Under the pieces are notes generated by a model, which saw only the letters and a list, made by a program, of their open reading frames with translations, searched no databases and was not told the origin of the DNA. A program made the translations under genes and the position numbers. A stretch of DNA of 64,000 nucleotides from Lyngbya sp. PCC 8106. Lineage in GTDB: Bacteria > Cyanobacteriota > Cyanobacteriia > Cyanobacteriales > Microcoleaceae. Location of the stretch: assembly GCF_000169095.1 (NCBI RefSeq), contig NZ_AAVU01000002.1:124001-188000 (forward strand), read 5' to 3'. Position 1 is the first letter of the stretch. Every line of letters starts with the position of its first letter. Below, one piece after another: positions 1 to 8,546 of the stretch.

Positions 1-443
1 GCTGCAATATTAACGCCAGTCAGTTGGCTGAGTTTTTGAACAAAAACTGAACCTATTCCCGCCGCGACTTGACACCCGTAAAGTAGAATATTGGCGGTTT
101 TAGAAAGATAAATGTGCCAATTTTTTAACTGATTTTGATACCGAGTAATAGTTTCAAGTTTGAGTTCGGTGTTACCGAGTAATAAGCAACCCGGATGACC
201 ATGAGATAGAATATGTATGGCATCAATTTCTGTCTGATACTGAAGTTGATGGTTTTTTAGTGTTTCAGTAATTTGCTGAATACCATCTTGCTGAGAGTCG
301 AGAATAATAACAGTTGCATTTTTATTTACTCCAGCTACCAAATCGTGATAAGATTCTAAACTAGCATCGATAAAGACCAGTGTTACAGATTGATAATTGT
401 CATAGTTGTCGGCAATTTTATCAACACAAAATGAAGAGAACAT
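1..443 (-). CDS. DUF4347-domain protein, N-terminal part (cut by window edge)
   Basis: The first 147 codons of a gene that runs off the left edge. The start is the ATG at 443 on the minus strand. The visible protein has the DUF4347 pattern: an early VFIDASLESY strand, then VIILDS, ILSHGHPGCLLLGN at about residues 91-104, and ILLYGCQVAAG near residue 128. DUF4347 usually sits at the N-terminus of very large secreted or surface cyanobacterial proteins with cadherin-like, VCBS or calcium-binding repeats (family knowledge). Such repeats would lie outside the window, so the full architecture is unknown. The domain call is fairly sure; the function is not known. Confidence 0.8.
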   Translation of the reverse strand, partial: MFSSFCVDKIADNYDNYQSVTLVFIDASLESYHDLVAGVNKNATVIILDSQQDGIQQITETLKNHQLQYQTEIDAIHILSHGHPGCLLLGNTELKLETITRYQNQLKNWHIYLSKTANILLYGCQVAAGIGSVFVQKLSQLTGVNIA

Positions 444-766
444 TGTTGATACTCCAAGAGGGTTTGTATTGGTAGATACGTCCCTGGAGTAATCAATTCA
501 GGCTAAAATTTTAGCCATTTTTTAGATAAATTTTCTGACAAAAAAACACAAATAAGCCTAAGCAGTAAATAGTCAGGTAAGATCAACCTTATTGTCGCTC
601 CTCCAGCAGAGAGAAACAAAATATCTACTTTGGTTTGAAGTTAAATTTAGAGCAAATAATCATCATTCAAAAGTCTCCAAGAGTCAAATTGAAGGTAGAT
701 ACACCCTTGGAAACCCTGAAAATTAAGTTCTAACGTTTGATCGCCCTGAGCAATAATTAAGAAATA

Positions 767-815
767 AGTAGGTTGACACTTTCACCCAGCCACCATCAGA
801 AAGTGTCAATCCTAC
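767..815. repeat. Inverted repeat, about 16-bp arms, 14-nt loop
   Basis: The left arm (GTAGGTTGACACTTTC) and the reverse complement of the right arm are the same apart from one extra A in the right arm, so transcripts of either strand could fold into a long hairpin. The type resembles the dispersed palindromes of filamentous cyanobacteria whose arms start with GTAGG. No terminator-like T-run follows. Confidence 0.6.
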
Positions 816-853
816 ACGACTCAATGATTGACCATAGAAGTGCACCATCAACA

Positions 854-880
854 CCTAAACTGAGTTTAGGTTGTCTTTTT
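854..880 (+). terminator. Possible terminator: perfect 8-bp palindrome then T-run
   Basis: CCTAAACT-G-AGTTTAGG is a perfect 17-nt dyad, followed on the plus strand by TTGTCTTTTT. The one-base loop is too tight for the full stem to form and no plus-strand gene ends here, so it may be a protein-binding palindrome instead. Confidence 0.25.
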
Positions 881-1018
881 GAGTCCTATCTCTATTAATA
901 ACCGATACCGGGGAGAAATGCCCTCAGGAAATTTACGGATTTTATAGGTTTATTTAAAACCAATTCTTCTGCAAAAATCCGCAGATCATCTCCTAATTCA
1001 CTCTTAAAATCATAAAAA

Positions 1019-2413
1019 TTAGTCTATAGCCTTTGCTTTTCTGAGCAGTTTTGCGATCGCTTGATCACCTTGAAATTCTGCCAACATCAAAGCCGTACAT
1101 CCGCCTTGATTTTTCAGATTCACCTCAGCGCCCGCCTCAATTAAAGCCTGTACAGCCTCTAAATGCCCTCGGTGAGCCGCCCACATCAATGCCGTTGCTC
1201 CCACCTCATCTTGCTGGTTAACCAGCGCTCCTGAAGCCACAAACTCCCGTAAAACCTGAGTATATCCCCGTTCTGCTGCTTTCATCAATGCTGTTTTTCC
1301 TCCCTCACCCGAAACATTCACATCCGCACCCGCCTTTAATAACGCCTTCACCGTATCGAGATCATTGTGCAGCGTCGCCAGAGTCAGAGCCGTTTCCCCT
1401 AAAATTTTAGTCGTCAGGAGAGAGGAAAGATTTTCAGGGGAAACCCGTTGTAAAAGAGCAGTACAAATCAAGCGATAACCCTGTAATAACGCCACCATAA
1501 CAGGCGTATCCCCGAGTTTATTAGCAACCGTAACATCCGCTCCTCGACTCAGGAGAAGCTCAACCATCGAGGCATATTCTTCGACTACTGCTAAATGTAA
1601 AGCCGTTTCTCCATCTTGATCGTGAGCTGCGACATCAGCACCCGCATCTAAAAGTTGAGAAGCGATCGCCACATTTCCCGAAGCAGCGGCAGCCATCAGT
1701 GCTGTAAATCCCTCCTCTGTACTGGTGTTGACCTCTGCACCCAATTGAATTAAAGTTTTGACAATTTCGAGATGATTCAAGTCTACCGCTTGCATCAGGG
1801 GAGTTTCACCGCGATCATTCGGGAGGTTCAGATCAATCCCGACACTAGCAATCACTTGAATAAGTTGCAGATTTTGCTGTTGTATCGCTTCGCTCAACAA
1901 AGTAGAAACAAATTCTCGACTCCCGACTCCGCTTTCGAGTAAAGCTTTAATTCCCTGCCAATGTTGGCCTGACAACGCCAGAGAAAAAGCAGTTTGGTGT
2001 TGATTATCCCGCAGATGAACATCAGCACCCGCATTTAAGAGCAACCGGATCACGTTGACATTTCCCTTTAAGCAAGCCACCATCAGCGGTGTACTTCCGG
2101 TGGGGTTCGTCGCATTCACATTGGCGCCATGCGCTAACAACAACTCCACAGTGTCCAGTTTGCCATGAGCAACAGCCAACATCAAAGCCGTTAAGCCATA
2201 GCGTTTGCTGGTGTAGTTAACAGATGCTCCTTTGTCTAATAAAATTTCTACGATGTCGGTATAACCCTGACGAGCCGCAAGCATCAAAACCGTAACACCA
2301 TCTTGATCTTTAGCATTGGCGTTGACTCCTTTGGCGAGTAAGGCGCGAGTATGAATCAGGTTTCCCGTCTTAACGGCTCGAATTAGTGTACTGTCTTGTG
2401 TTGTAGAACCCAT
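1019..2413 (-). CDS. Ankyrin-repeat protein
   Basis: A 464-residue protein made almost wholly of ankyrin repeats of about 33 residues (pattern DxDGxTxLMxAAxxGxxxIVxxLLxxGADVN). About 13 repeats run from residue 8 to the end, with weaker ones around residues 150-200 and 320-350. There is no signal peptide, membrane segment or enzymatic domain, so it is probably a cytoplasmic protein-binding scaffold. The ATG at 2413 has GAGA just upstream. Ankyrin proteins of this length occur in many filamentous cyanobacteria, but the partner cannot be read from the sequence. Neighbours give no functional hint. Confidence 0.9.
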   Translation of the reverse strand: MGSTTQDSTLIRAVKTGNLIHTRALLAKGVNANAKDQDGVTVLMLAARQGYTDIVEILLDKGASVNYTSKRYGLTALMLAVAHGKLDTVELLLAHGANVNATNPTGSTPLMVACLKGNVNVIRLLLNAGADVHLRDNQHQTAFSLALSGQHWQGIKALLESGVGSREFVSTLLSEAIQQQNLQLIQVIASVGIDLNLPNDRGETPLMQAVDLNHLEIVKTLIQLGAEVNTSTEEGFTALMAAAASGNVAIASQLLDAGADVAAHDQDGETALHLAVVEEYASMVELLLSRGADVTVANKLGDTPVMVALLQGYRLICTALLQRVSPENLSSLLTTKILGETALTLATLHNDLDTVKALLKAGADVNVSGEGGKTALMKAAERGYTQVLREFVASGALVNQQDEVGATALMWAAHRGHLEAVQALIEAGAEVNLKNQGGCTALMLAEFQGDQAIAKLLRKAKAID

Positions 2414-2613
2414 GAATGTCTCTCATCCCACTCGTCGTTAAAGACCGACTGCACAAATACCCTCGCGATCGCAGAGTTACGCAATTTAATATACACCTTG
2501 CATATTCCCAGGAACTCTCAAAAACCGTCAATCCCCTTAACACTGGTGACTGGTCACGGTAAAGACTGTTATGCTAACTTTTATGAAGTTTCTTAACGCA
2601 ACTAGATAATACT

Positions 2614-3084
2614 ATGGAGTTACCCATTCCCGAGTCTGTCAAACCTTGGCTTAACTTTTTTCATCCCGTTTTAATGTTTATTTTGCTCGCCCTGACCGTT
2701 TATGCGCTGTATCTGGGGATTCAAATTCGCCGCACCCGCAGTGCCGAAGGTGAGGTCAAAAAAGAATTAATCAAAGGTAAATTTAATCTCAAACACCATC
2801 AGGTTGGCTCTCTGTTACTGGCATTTATGGTGTCCGGTACGATTGGAGGAATGGCAGTTACCTATATCAACAATCAGAAATTATTCGTCGGCCCTCATCT
2901 ACTCGCTGGGCTAGGAATGACAGGTATGATTGCCATTTCAGCCTCTCTAACCCCCTGGATGCAAAAAGGATTTGATTGGGCCAGATATACTCATATTGCT
3001 CTCAATGTGACATTACTTGCTTTATTTAGCTGGCAAGCCCTAACTGGAATTGAAATTCTTCAACGGATTATCAGCAAAATGTAG
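2614..3084 (+). CDS. DUF4079 membrane protein
   Basis: A 156-residue protein with four predicted membrane helices (about residues 15-35, 66-84, 95-112 and 126-146). A charged loop after the first helix (QIRRTRSAEGEVKKELIKGKF) is followed by KHHQVGSLLLAFMVSGTIGGM, typical of DUF4079, a family of cyanobacteria and plastids that may resemble b-type cytochrome folds. Conserved His residues (HP in helix 1, HH after the loop, HLL, YTHIALN) could bind haem, but that is inference. The ATG at 2614 leaves a clean hydrophobic N-terminus. It stands alone on the plus strand. Confidence 0.85.
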   Translation: MELPIPESVKPWLNFFHPVLMFILLALTVYALYLGIQIRRTRSAEGEVKKELIKGKFNLKHHQVGSLLLAFMVSGTIGGMAVTYINNQKLFVGPHLLAGLGMTGMIAISASLTPWMQKGFDWARYTHIALNVTLLALFSWQALTGIEILQRIISKM

Positions 3085-3214
3085 ATTTTGATTTTTGACT
3101 GAAACTGCGGCTAATCTTCAGTAAGAGGCAAAGAGGGAAAGGAACACCGAAGAACAATCTACGTTTCAAGAGCCTTTTACCTTTTGCCTTCTTCTGTGTG
3201 ATTGTCACTGGATC

Positions 3215-3925
3215 TCAACCTACGCCTTTTTTACGCTTTCCTTGAGTTAGAAAGGGAATATTCTCAGTCGTATGAAAATCCATCTGGGTTTTGTAACTTA
3301 AGCGTCTGGAGACTTGCTTAACAATTTGAGCGAGAAGTCCATCGCCTGTTTTTTGAATCAGAGACTCAGACATTGCTCGAACAAATTTGGGAAACTTCAC
3401 CCCAACATATAAATCTAGCGTCCATTGCGCCCCAGTAATTGCGGATGGACGTTGATTTGGCTTGATTTTCTGTTCTCGACAAAATTCATCAATCGGCAAT
3501 TCCACTAATTTCATTGTGGCTTGAAAATCAATTTCATATCCTGGAGCAGTATAGCCCGGAACAGGAACACTGCGAATGCGATAGATTCCCTGTTCATCAG
3601 GGGGAAGTAACTCTAAGCCAATCCGAGCCTCAACCTGATAGCCAAAGGAGCCAAAACGACCAATGAGTAAGTCATAAGCATTCTCTCCAATGGGCTGAGT
3701 TTGCATGGGTTCCGCACAGCGACAAAACCAACCCCGATGATTGCTGAGATATTCCGCAACCGTATCTAGGTTGGCATACATTTCCATACAATCTTCAAAG
3801 CGGGTGTAGAACCATGTCGGTTCTACTTGCTCTAATCCTACTCTATCGATGGGTTCAGCTTGAGGAAAACTCAAAAATTCCTCAGAGATCGCGTGAGATT
3901 GTAGGTTAACTGAATTTTGGTGCAT
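3215..3925 (-). CDS. DUF1997 family protein
   Basis: 236 residues from the ATG at 3925. That start is preferred over the ATG 18 bases upstream because GGAG lies about nine bases before it, whereas the upstream ATG has no such site. The central part (WFYTRFEDCMEMYANLDTVAEYL, then GWFCRCAEP, GRFGSFGYQVEARIGL and LDLYVGVKFP) matches DUF1997, found in cyanobacteria and plastids, with a probable SRPBCC/START-like lipid- or cofactor-binding fold. The function is not known. It is transcribed toward the convergent DUF4079 gene and divergently from the SDR gene. Confidence 0.8.
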   Translation of the reverse strand: MHQNSVNLQSHAISEEFLSFPQAEPIDRVGLEQVEPTWFYTRFEDCMEMYANLDTVAEYLSNHRGWFCRCAEPMQTQPIGENAYDLLIGRFGSFGYQVEARIGLELLPPDEQGIYRIRSVPVPGYTAPGYEIDFQATMKLVELPIDEFCREQKIKPNQRPSAITGAQWTLDLYVGVKFPKFVRAMSESLIQKTGDGLLAQIVKQVSRRLSYKTQMDFHTTENIPFLTQGKRKKGVG

Positions 3926-4076
3926 CGTGGGTTCTCCTGCCATTTAATCTGCCTAACTCTAGGATGCCTCTTGTTAACGTCTGACCGCTACCATGAATAT
4001 ACTGAACTTTTGAAATTGACCCTGATACAGTTTAACTTCTATACTCAGCATATTCATCTACCGAACAGGATAACGA

Positions 4077-4739
4077 ATGATGAAAGCATTTGTAGCGGGT
4101 GCAACAGGTCAAACAGGTCGCCGAATTGTCAGACAACTGGTGGAACAAAATGTTCCCGTGCGAGCCTTAGTTCGCGACCTAGAAACGGCTCGAAAAATTC
4201 TTCCGAGTGAGGCTGAATTGGTTACAGGAGACGTTCTTCAGCCTCAAAGTTTAAAAGCGGCGATCGCAGACAGTACGGTGTTATTCTGTGCCACAGGAGC
4301 TAGCCCGAGCTTTGATCCGACCGGGCCGTATAAAATAGATTATGAAGGTACGAAAAATCTCGTAGACGTGGCCAAACAACAGGGCATAGAACATTTTGTT
4401 TTGGTTTCTTCGTTGTGTGTCTCGCAGTTGTTTCACCCTCTCAATCTGTTTTGGTTGATTCTGGTTTGGAAGAAGCAAGCTGAAGACTACATCCGTCAAA
4501 GTGGTTTAACCTACACCATTGTTCGTCCGGGAGGTCTCAAGAATGAAGACAATCAAGATGCGATTGTGATGAAGTCCGCCGATACCCTGTTTGACGGGAG
4601 TATTCCCCGGACTAAGGTGGCTGAGGTTTGTGTTGAAGCGTTGTCTATCCCGGCGGCTCGTAATAAAATTGTTGAGATTATTGCCAAACCGGAAGGAACT
4701 CAACCTTCTTTTGAGCAGTTGTTCGCTAGTGTCGTTTAA
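4077..4739 (+). CDS. NAD(P)-binding SDR-family protein (NmrA/Ycf39-like)
   Basis: An atypical short-chain dehydrogenase of 220 residues. The N-terminal GATGQTGRRIV is the dinucleotide-binding GxxGxxG loop. Residues around LVRDLETA give the second strand region that selects NADP(H), and TIVRPGGL is typical of the NmrA/YwnB-like subgroup. It lacks an obvious YxxxK catalytic pair, so it may act as an NADPH-sensing or isomerase-like protein. Two ATGs are in tandem (4077 and 4080), with AGGA upstream. Its stop codon directly abuts the IS remnant, so its natural terminator may have been displaced. Confidence 0.85.
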   Translation: MMKAFVAGATGQTGRRIVRQLVEQNVPVRALVRDLETARKILPSEAELVTGDVLQPQSLKAAIADSTVLFCATGASPSFDPTGPYKIDYEGTKNLVDVAKQQGIEHFVLVSSLCVSQLFHPLNLFWLILVWKKQAEDYIRQSGLTYTIVRPGGLKNEDNQDAIVMKSADTLFDGSIPRTKVAEVCVEALSIPAARNKIVEIIAKPEGTQPSFEQLFASVV

Positions 4740-4900
4740 AACTTCTTGACATCCTCTCCTCCCTTTAGGGAGAAGATTCCTAAACTTCACAATGCCCTGT
4801 TTCTGCTTCATAGCAACAGCCTCTACCCGATTCTGAGTTTTATGGTCTTACGTTCGCTCCACAGACTATCCCCGCAAGCCCTGCGGTTCTATGTGTCGAG
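4740..4900 (-). ncRNA. Possible relict right-end (omega/reRNA) RNA of the TnpB element
   Basis: In IS200/IS605 elements the guide RNA of TnpB overlaps the tnpB 3' end and the element's right end (family knowledge). This segment is the corresponding part of the remnant and keeps the terminal hairpin at about 4763-4776. If still transcribed, its guide would be the sequence just outside the element, which is the 3' end of the SDR gene. This is inference: no promoter was identified. Confidence 0.25.
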
Positions 4901-5119
4901 AACCTCAAAGGAATTCTCTTGTTGTTGTGATTCAAGGGATGTGCTTGTCCATTGCCCCGTCCTCAATTCCTGAGTCTACCGATTTTGCTGCGCCGCCAGT
5001 CTTTTTCCTGGACTTCGCTCGCGCTCGGCTGTCTGATCCATCGTCTCGGGTGGGTCATTGACCAATTCAATTATACCACGTAAAGCCGTCCTAAAGGACG
5101 GGGTTTCAGACCCAACATT
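4740..5119 (-). mobile_element. Internally deleted IS200/IS605-type (TnpB) element remnant
   Basis: About 380 bases without an intact gene. At the right (5080-5115) lies a palindromic end, CCGTCCTAAAGGACGG, with the GGGTCTGAAACCCC-type flank typical of cyanobacterial TnpB elements. At the left (4755-4780) is a second hairpin, CTCCCTTTAGGGAG. Read on the minus strand, the interior shows decayed TnpB-like coding ending in ACGDSLWSERKTIKLRIG-stop, with stop codons upstream. The TnpA and most of the TnpB gene are gone, so it could move only with help in trans. It fills the whole gap between the SDR stop and the next gene's start. Confidence 0.7.
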
Positions 5120-5122
5120 TTG

Positions 5123-5986
5123 ATGAGTCGAACAAGAAGAACAAAAAACCGAGTTCAACCGCAGAATATTCCGTCGGGAACTCCTATGAACCCTCAAAAT
5201 TTTTCGTCTGCTTCCCAAAAGAGGACAGCCCTAGCTTTGAGAGAACGTCGTCAAAGACGGACGGTCGGCCGAGGTCGTGTTTTCCAACGCTTGATTTTGA
5301 TGAGTCTGGTCTTGGCGGGAATTGTCGTTTATTGGCCGGAAGCTCAGTTAGACGAATATGTAGGGGATCAGCTTGATATTGTTCTCGAAGAAATCAATCG
5401 AGATATTGATCGCAAGTGGCCGCCTTTGGTCATGGAAGGCGGTGATCCCTTTGTGCGTGCCTTGATGCGAACGATCTCCGCCAGTGAGTCCAATTCCTCT
5501 AAGCCCTATCATGTCCTCTACGGTGGGCGTCATATTTCTGATCTGAGTCATCATCCTGACCGTTGTGTAACCATTGTTGTTGGCCCGAATACAGGACGCT
5601 GTACAACGGCCGCAGGTCGTTATCAACTCCTGACTAACACTTGGGAACAAATCGCTTATCGCTATCATCCTGAACCTAATCAGTCTTGGTTTCGTCAATC
5701 TTACAATTTTGATGCCCAATATCAAGATATTGTGATTTACCGTTGGTTAACCGATGTTGAATTTTGGGAGATGGATATTGCTCAAGATTTGCGAGAGGGT
5801 CAACTCAGTGAGGTCTTACGTTCTCTCTCCGATACTTGGACCAGTTTGGGTTATGGGATTGAAGATAATGTGATGACTCCCTATTTACCTAAAATTTATG
5901 AGGAAATTTTGCGGCGAGAATTGGATGCGGTTAATGCTCCGCCTGGCTCAAATCCCTATTCTTCTTCGTCTTCAAAATTAGATTGA
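5123..5986 (+). CDS. Membrane-anchored lysozyme-like glycoside hydrolase (GH104-type)
   Basis: 287 residues. A basic, disordered N-terminus (about 1-50) is followed by one membrane helix (LILMSLVLAGIVVYW, about 55-70) and an extracytoplasmic muramidase-like domain. The motifs DPFVRALMRTISASESN, YHVLYGG, GPNTGRCTTAAGRYQLL and TW match phage-lysozyme-type GH104 proteins, with the Glu in SASESN a likely catalytic residue. It probably trims peptidoglycan in the periplasm. The ATG at 5123 lies only a few bases from the end of the IS remnant, so the insertion may have replaced the original leader. An internal ATG at 5186 (MNPQNF) is an alternative start. Confidence 0.8.
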   Translation: MSRTRRTKNRVQPQNIPSGTPMNPQNFSSASQKRTALALRERRQRRTVGRGRVFQRLILMSLVLAGIVVYWPEAQLDEYVGDQLDIVLEEINRDIDRKWPPLVMEGGDPFVRALMRTISASESNSSKPYHVLYGGRHISDLSHHPDRCVTIVVGPNTGRCTTAAGRYQLLTNTWEQIAYRYHPEPNQSWFRQSYNFDAQYQDIVIYRWLTDVEFWEMDIAQDLREGQLSEVLRSLSDTWTSLGYGIEDNVMTPYLPKIYEEILRRELDAVNAPPGSNPYSSSSSKLD

Positions 5987-6025
5987 ATGATTGGATTGAA
6001 TTGAGTTCAGTTCGAGTCAATTTCT

Positions 6026-6715
6026 CTAAATAGCCGGGGATTGATTGATGAACTGATTATCAATAAATTGACCCCCACGAATGGATTGACGCAACCACTG
6101 AAGCTGAATTTCGGCTTGCTCTAATTCACTGAGTTTCCAATCTAGATTGGATGCTCTCAATTTTGTCGTGATTTCATACAAACACAGGGCTACACTCACG
6201 GAAATATTAAAACTTTCACTAAATCCAACCATCGGAATTCTGACTAAATAATCGGCTTGGGACACAGCATCATCGGATAAACCATTTAACTCGGTTCCAA
6301 ACATTAACCCTAACTTTTCTTCGACTGATATCTGTTCGATAGTTATTTCTTCTTCGTGAGGTGTTGTCGCGACAATTTTATAGCCCTGACTTTTCAGCTT
6401 TTCTAAACAAATTTTGGTATTGTTAATCTTCGGTTCATTGTAGCGAGATATCGTTAACCATCGATGTGAACCTAAACTCACCTCGCGATTGAGATCAAAA
6501 TCATTCCGGTTTTCAATAATATGAACATCCTGAACTCCAAAACTATCACAGTTTCTCAAACAAGCACTTGCATTGTGAGGCTGATAAATATCTTCTAAAA
6601 TCACGGTCAATTGTCGGGTTCGCTGCTGCACAACAGCCTCGATTTTTTGGGAACGTGTCTCGGTCACAAACTGACTTAAATGGGTGATTAGATCTTTTTT
6701 TGATTGAATTGACAT
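6026..6715 (-). CDS. trmH: tRNA (guanosine-2'-O-)-methyltransferase, TrmH/SpoU family
   Basis: A 229-residue SPOUT methyltransferase. All three family motifs are visible: motif 1 around NASACLRNCDSFGV (residues ~43-56) with the catalytic Arg, motif 2 LMFGTELNGLSDD (~136-148) and motif 3 IPMVGFSESFNISVSVALCLYE (~160-181), which forms the trefoil knot that binds S-adenosylmethionine. The N-terminal helical extension and the C-terminal WLRQSIRGG region agree with TrmH, which methylates G18 of tRNAs. Assignment to TrmH rather than another SpoU paralogue rests on length and layout. Confidence 0.85.
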   Translation of the reverse strand: MSIQSKKDLITHLSQFVTETRSQKIEAVVQQRTRQLTVILEDIYQPHNASACLRNCDSFGVQDVHIIENRNDFDLNREVSLGSHRWLTISRYNEPKINNTKICLEKLKSQGYKIVATTPHEEEITIEQISVEEKLGLMFGTELNGLSDDAVSQADYLVRIPMVGFSESFNISVSVALCLYEITTKLRASNLDWKLSELEQAEIQLQWLRQSIRGGQFIDNQFINQSPAI

Positions 6716-6770
6716 CTGATCAACAAAGAATAGTATTCGTCTTAATTATAAAGGCTAAAATCAGACTTTT

Positions 6771-7436
6771 TTAGTCCGGTTTTGAAGCTAAATAATCCGC
6801 CCAACGAGTGGTTTCAGGTAAACGATATTTAGGTGTACATTGCAAGACAAAATCAATCGCCGTTTCTAAGCTAATTCGATGACCAGGAGAGACATACAAT
6901 GGCTTGACATTGGTTCGCGATCGCACCACAGCCCCAATTACTTCTCCCCGATCTATTAACGGTTCCCAACTTCCCTTTTCTGTGGCTAATTCTTGATGGG
7001 TTCCGATAAATATTGATTTGGCTACCCCAATTGTGGGAAGATTAATTAATACTCCTAAATGACAAGCTAAACCAAAACGTTGAGGATGAGCAATTCCTTG
7101 ACCATCACAGATGATTATATCAGGAATTATCGTCAGTTTTTCTAACGCATCTAAAATCACTGGAACTTCCCGAAAGGATAAAAAACCGGGAATATAAGGA
7201 AAGGTCGTCTGACGTTGAGAAATCGCTTGTTCTTGCAGTTGTAAATCGGGAAAACTCAACACCGCTACAGCCGCCTGAGAAATGGTATAATTGTCTAGAA
7301 ATCCGACATCAACTCCGGCTACATATTGGATAGATTCAAATTGATCTGTGGTGACAACAAGAGATTTTAACTGGTTTTGAATGGGGATTGCTTCTTCTAC
7401 GGTTTCTGGCCAAGTTTGAGGATGTTTAATCTTCAT
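6771..7436 (-). CDS. nfi: Endonuclease V (deoxyinosine 3'-endonuclease)
   Basis: 221 residues, full length for the family. Diagnostic segments: AGVDVGF (~40-46, first catalytic Asp), YIPGFLSFREVP (~81-92, with the wedge Tyr/Pro and catalytic Glu) and CDGQGIAHPQRFG (~109-121, second Asp). The enzyme nicks DNA (or RNA) one nucleotide 3' of deaminated adenine. It follows trmH on the same strand with a 55-bp gap, but the two roles are not obviously linked. Confidence 0.92.
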   Translation of the reverse strand: MKIKHPQTWPETVEEAIPIQNQLKSLVVTTDQFESIQYVAGVDVGFLDNYTISQAAVAVLSFPDLQLQEQAISQRQTTFPYIPGFLSFREVPVILDALEKLTIIPDIIICDGQGIAHPQRFGLACHLGVLINLPTIGVAKSIFIGTHQELATEKGSWEPLIDRGEVIGAVVRSRTNVKPLYVSPGHRISLETAIDFVLQCTPKYRLPETTRWADYLASKPD

Positions 7437-7593
7437 TTTTTCATTCTCAAGTGTTTTTCAACTCCTATTGTACTTTTTTTGATTATCTTAAGTAAAACGC
7501 AGGGTATTAGAGATTTTTCACAGAGTTTAAAATCATCAGTAAGCTGTCACCCTAGTTTATAATATTTGAAAAGGATTGTGTTGAGGATTGAGA

Positions 7594-8502
7594 ATGAATT
7601 TATTATCTAACAGACGACACAGAAGCATAACTGGAGGAGTCTTGGCATTACTGATTCCTTTCTTGGGCTTAGATATCGCCGTTGCTGATCCGATAACAGA
7701 AACCGTTCAACGCTTACAAAGTCGGGGATTAACGATAGAAGAAATTAACGGATACTCTGTTACTCTGAATGGAAAACCTGCCCAAGTTGGGGATATTTTA
7801 CAAGTTGGTGATCAAATTAATACAGGTCAAAATACTATTGTAAACTTACGAGTCGATAGTTATATTGGGTTGGTTGAACTTGCTGAAAATACAACCGTTG
7901 AAGTTAAAATACTTTCCGGTGAGGCGGGAATTAATCCCAATCAAATCACCGTTTTATCGGTAACAGCAGGACAAGTCAGATTATCTGTTTCTCGGTTTGT
8001 CAGTTCGCCTTTTTGGAGTGAAACAATTCCTGAAAATCAACGTCAAACTTCAGTTACTAATTCTCCCTTTAGAATCGAAACACCAACGACAATAATCGGA
8101 GTTAGAGGAACAACTTTTGGAGTCAATGTTTCCCCAGATGGAAAAACAGCAATTCACACCATTGAAGGAACAGTTGGAGTTGTCAACGCTGGGGAAGAAG
8201 TCAGACTAGAAAAGGGTCAGGTTGCTATCGTTAACCCCGCCGAAAAACCGACACCAATTGACAATATTCCCCCGATATCTCAACTGCGGGTGAGAAGTTT
8301 AACAAGATTGGGTTTAGAAACGGTACAATTACGAGGAAAAGTCGATCCGATGGATTTGGTGTATATTAATAGTCAACCCATTCAGACGGATGCTGAGGGC
8401 AATTTTGACTTTATCGGACATTTACCAGTCAGTCGGCGTTTACAGGTGACAGTGCGGGGGCCATCGGTACGAGAACGATATTATGTCATTGCTGTTCCTT
8501 AG
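7594..8502 (+). CDS. Secreted FecR-domain protein
   Basis: 302 residues. The start is the ATG at 7594, with GAGGA eight bases upstream; a TTG two codons earlier is less likely. Residues ~1-33 form a signal peptide (basic MNLLSNRRHRS, hydrophobic VLALLIPFLGLDIAV, then ADP). A FecR domain follows: VNGKPAQVGDILQVGDQINTG-like strands, VRLSVSRF, and TPTTIIGVRGTTFGV near residue 165. The C-terminal ~70 residues look like a beta-sandwich. Stand-alone FecR proteins in cyanobacteria lack the sigma-factor partner of iron transport and are thought to bind cell-envelope polymers; their role is unknown. Confidence 0.8.
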   Translation: MNLLSNRRHRSITGGVLALLIPFLGLDIAVADPITETVQRLQSRGLTIEEINGYSVTLNGKPAQVGDILQVGDQINTGQNTIVNLRVDSYIGLVELAENTTVEVKILSGEAGINPNQITVLSVTAGQVRLSVSRFVSSPFWSETIPENQRQTSVTNSPFRIETPTTIIGVRGTTFGVNVSPDGKTAIHTIEGTVGVVNAGEEVRLEKGQVAIVNPAEKPTPIDNIPPISQLRVRSLTRLGLETVQLRGKVDPMDLVYINSQPIQTDAEGNFDFIGHLPVSRRLQVTVRGPSVRERYYVIAVP

Positions 8503-8546
8503 TGCTAAATTATTAATCAGGTATTGTTTAAATCAGGATTTGAACT

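Larger units (their letters stand above)
444..1018. other. Intergenic region between two minus-strand genes
   Basis: 575 bases without a convincing gene on either strand. It holds a long imperfect inverted repeat (767-815) and a short perfect palindrome followed by a T-rich run (854-880), both listed separately. The promoter of the DUF4347 gene should lie in its left part, but I see no clear -35/-10 pair. Confidence 0.6.
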
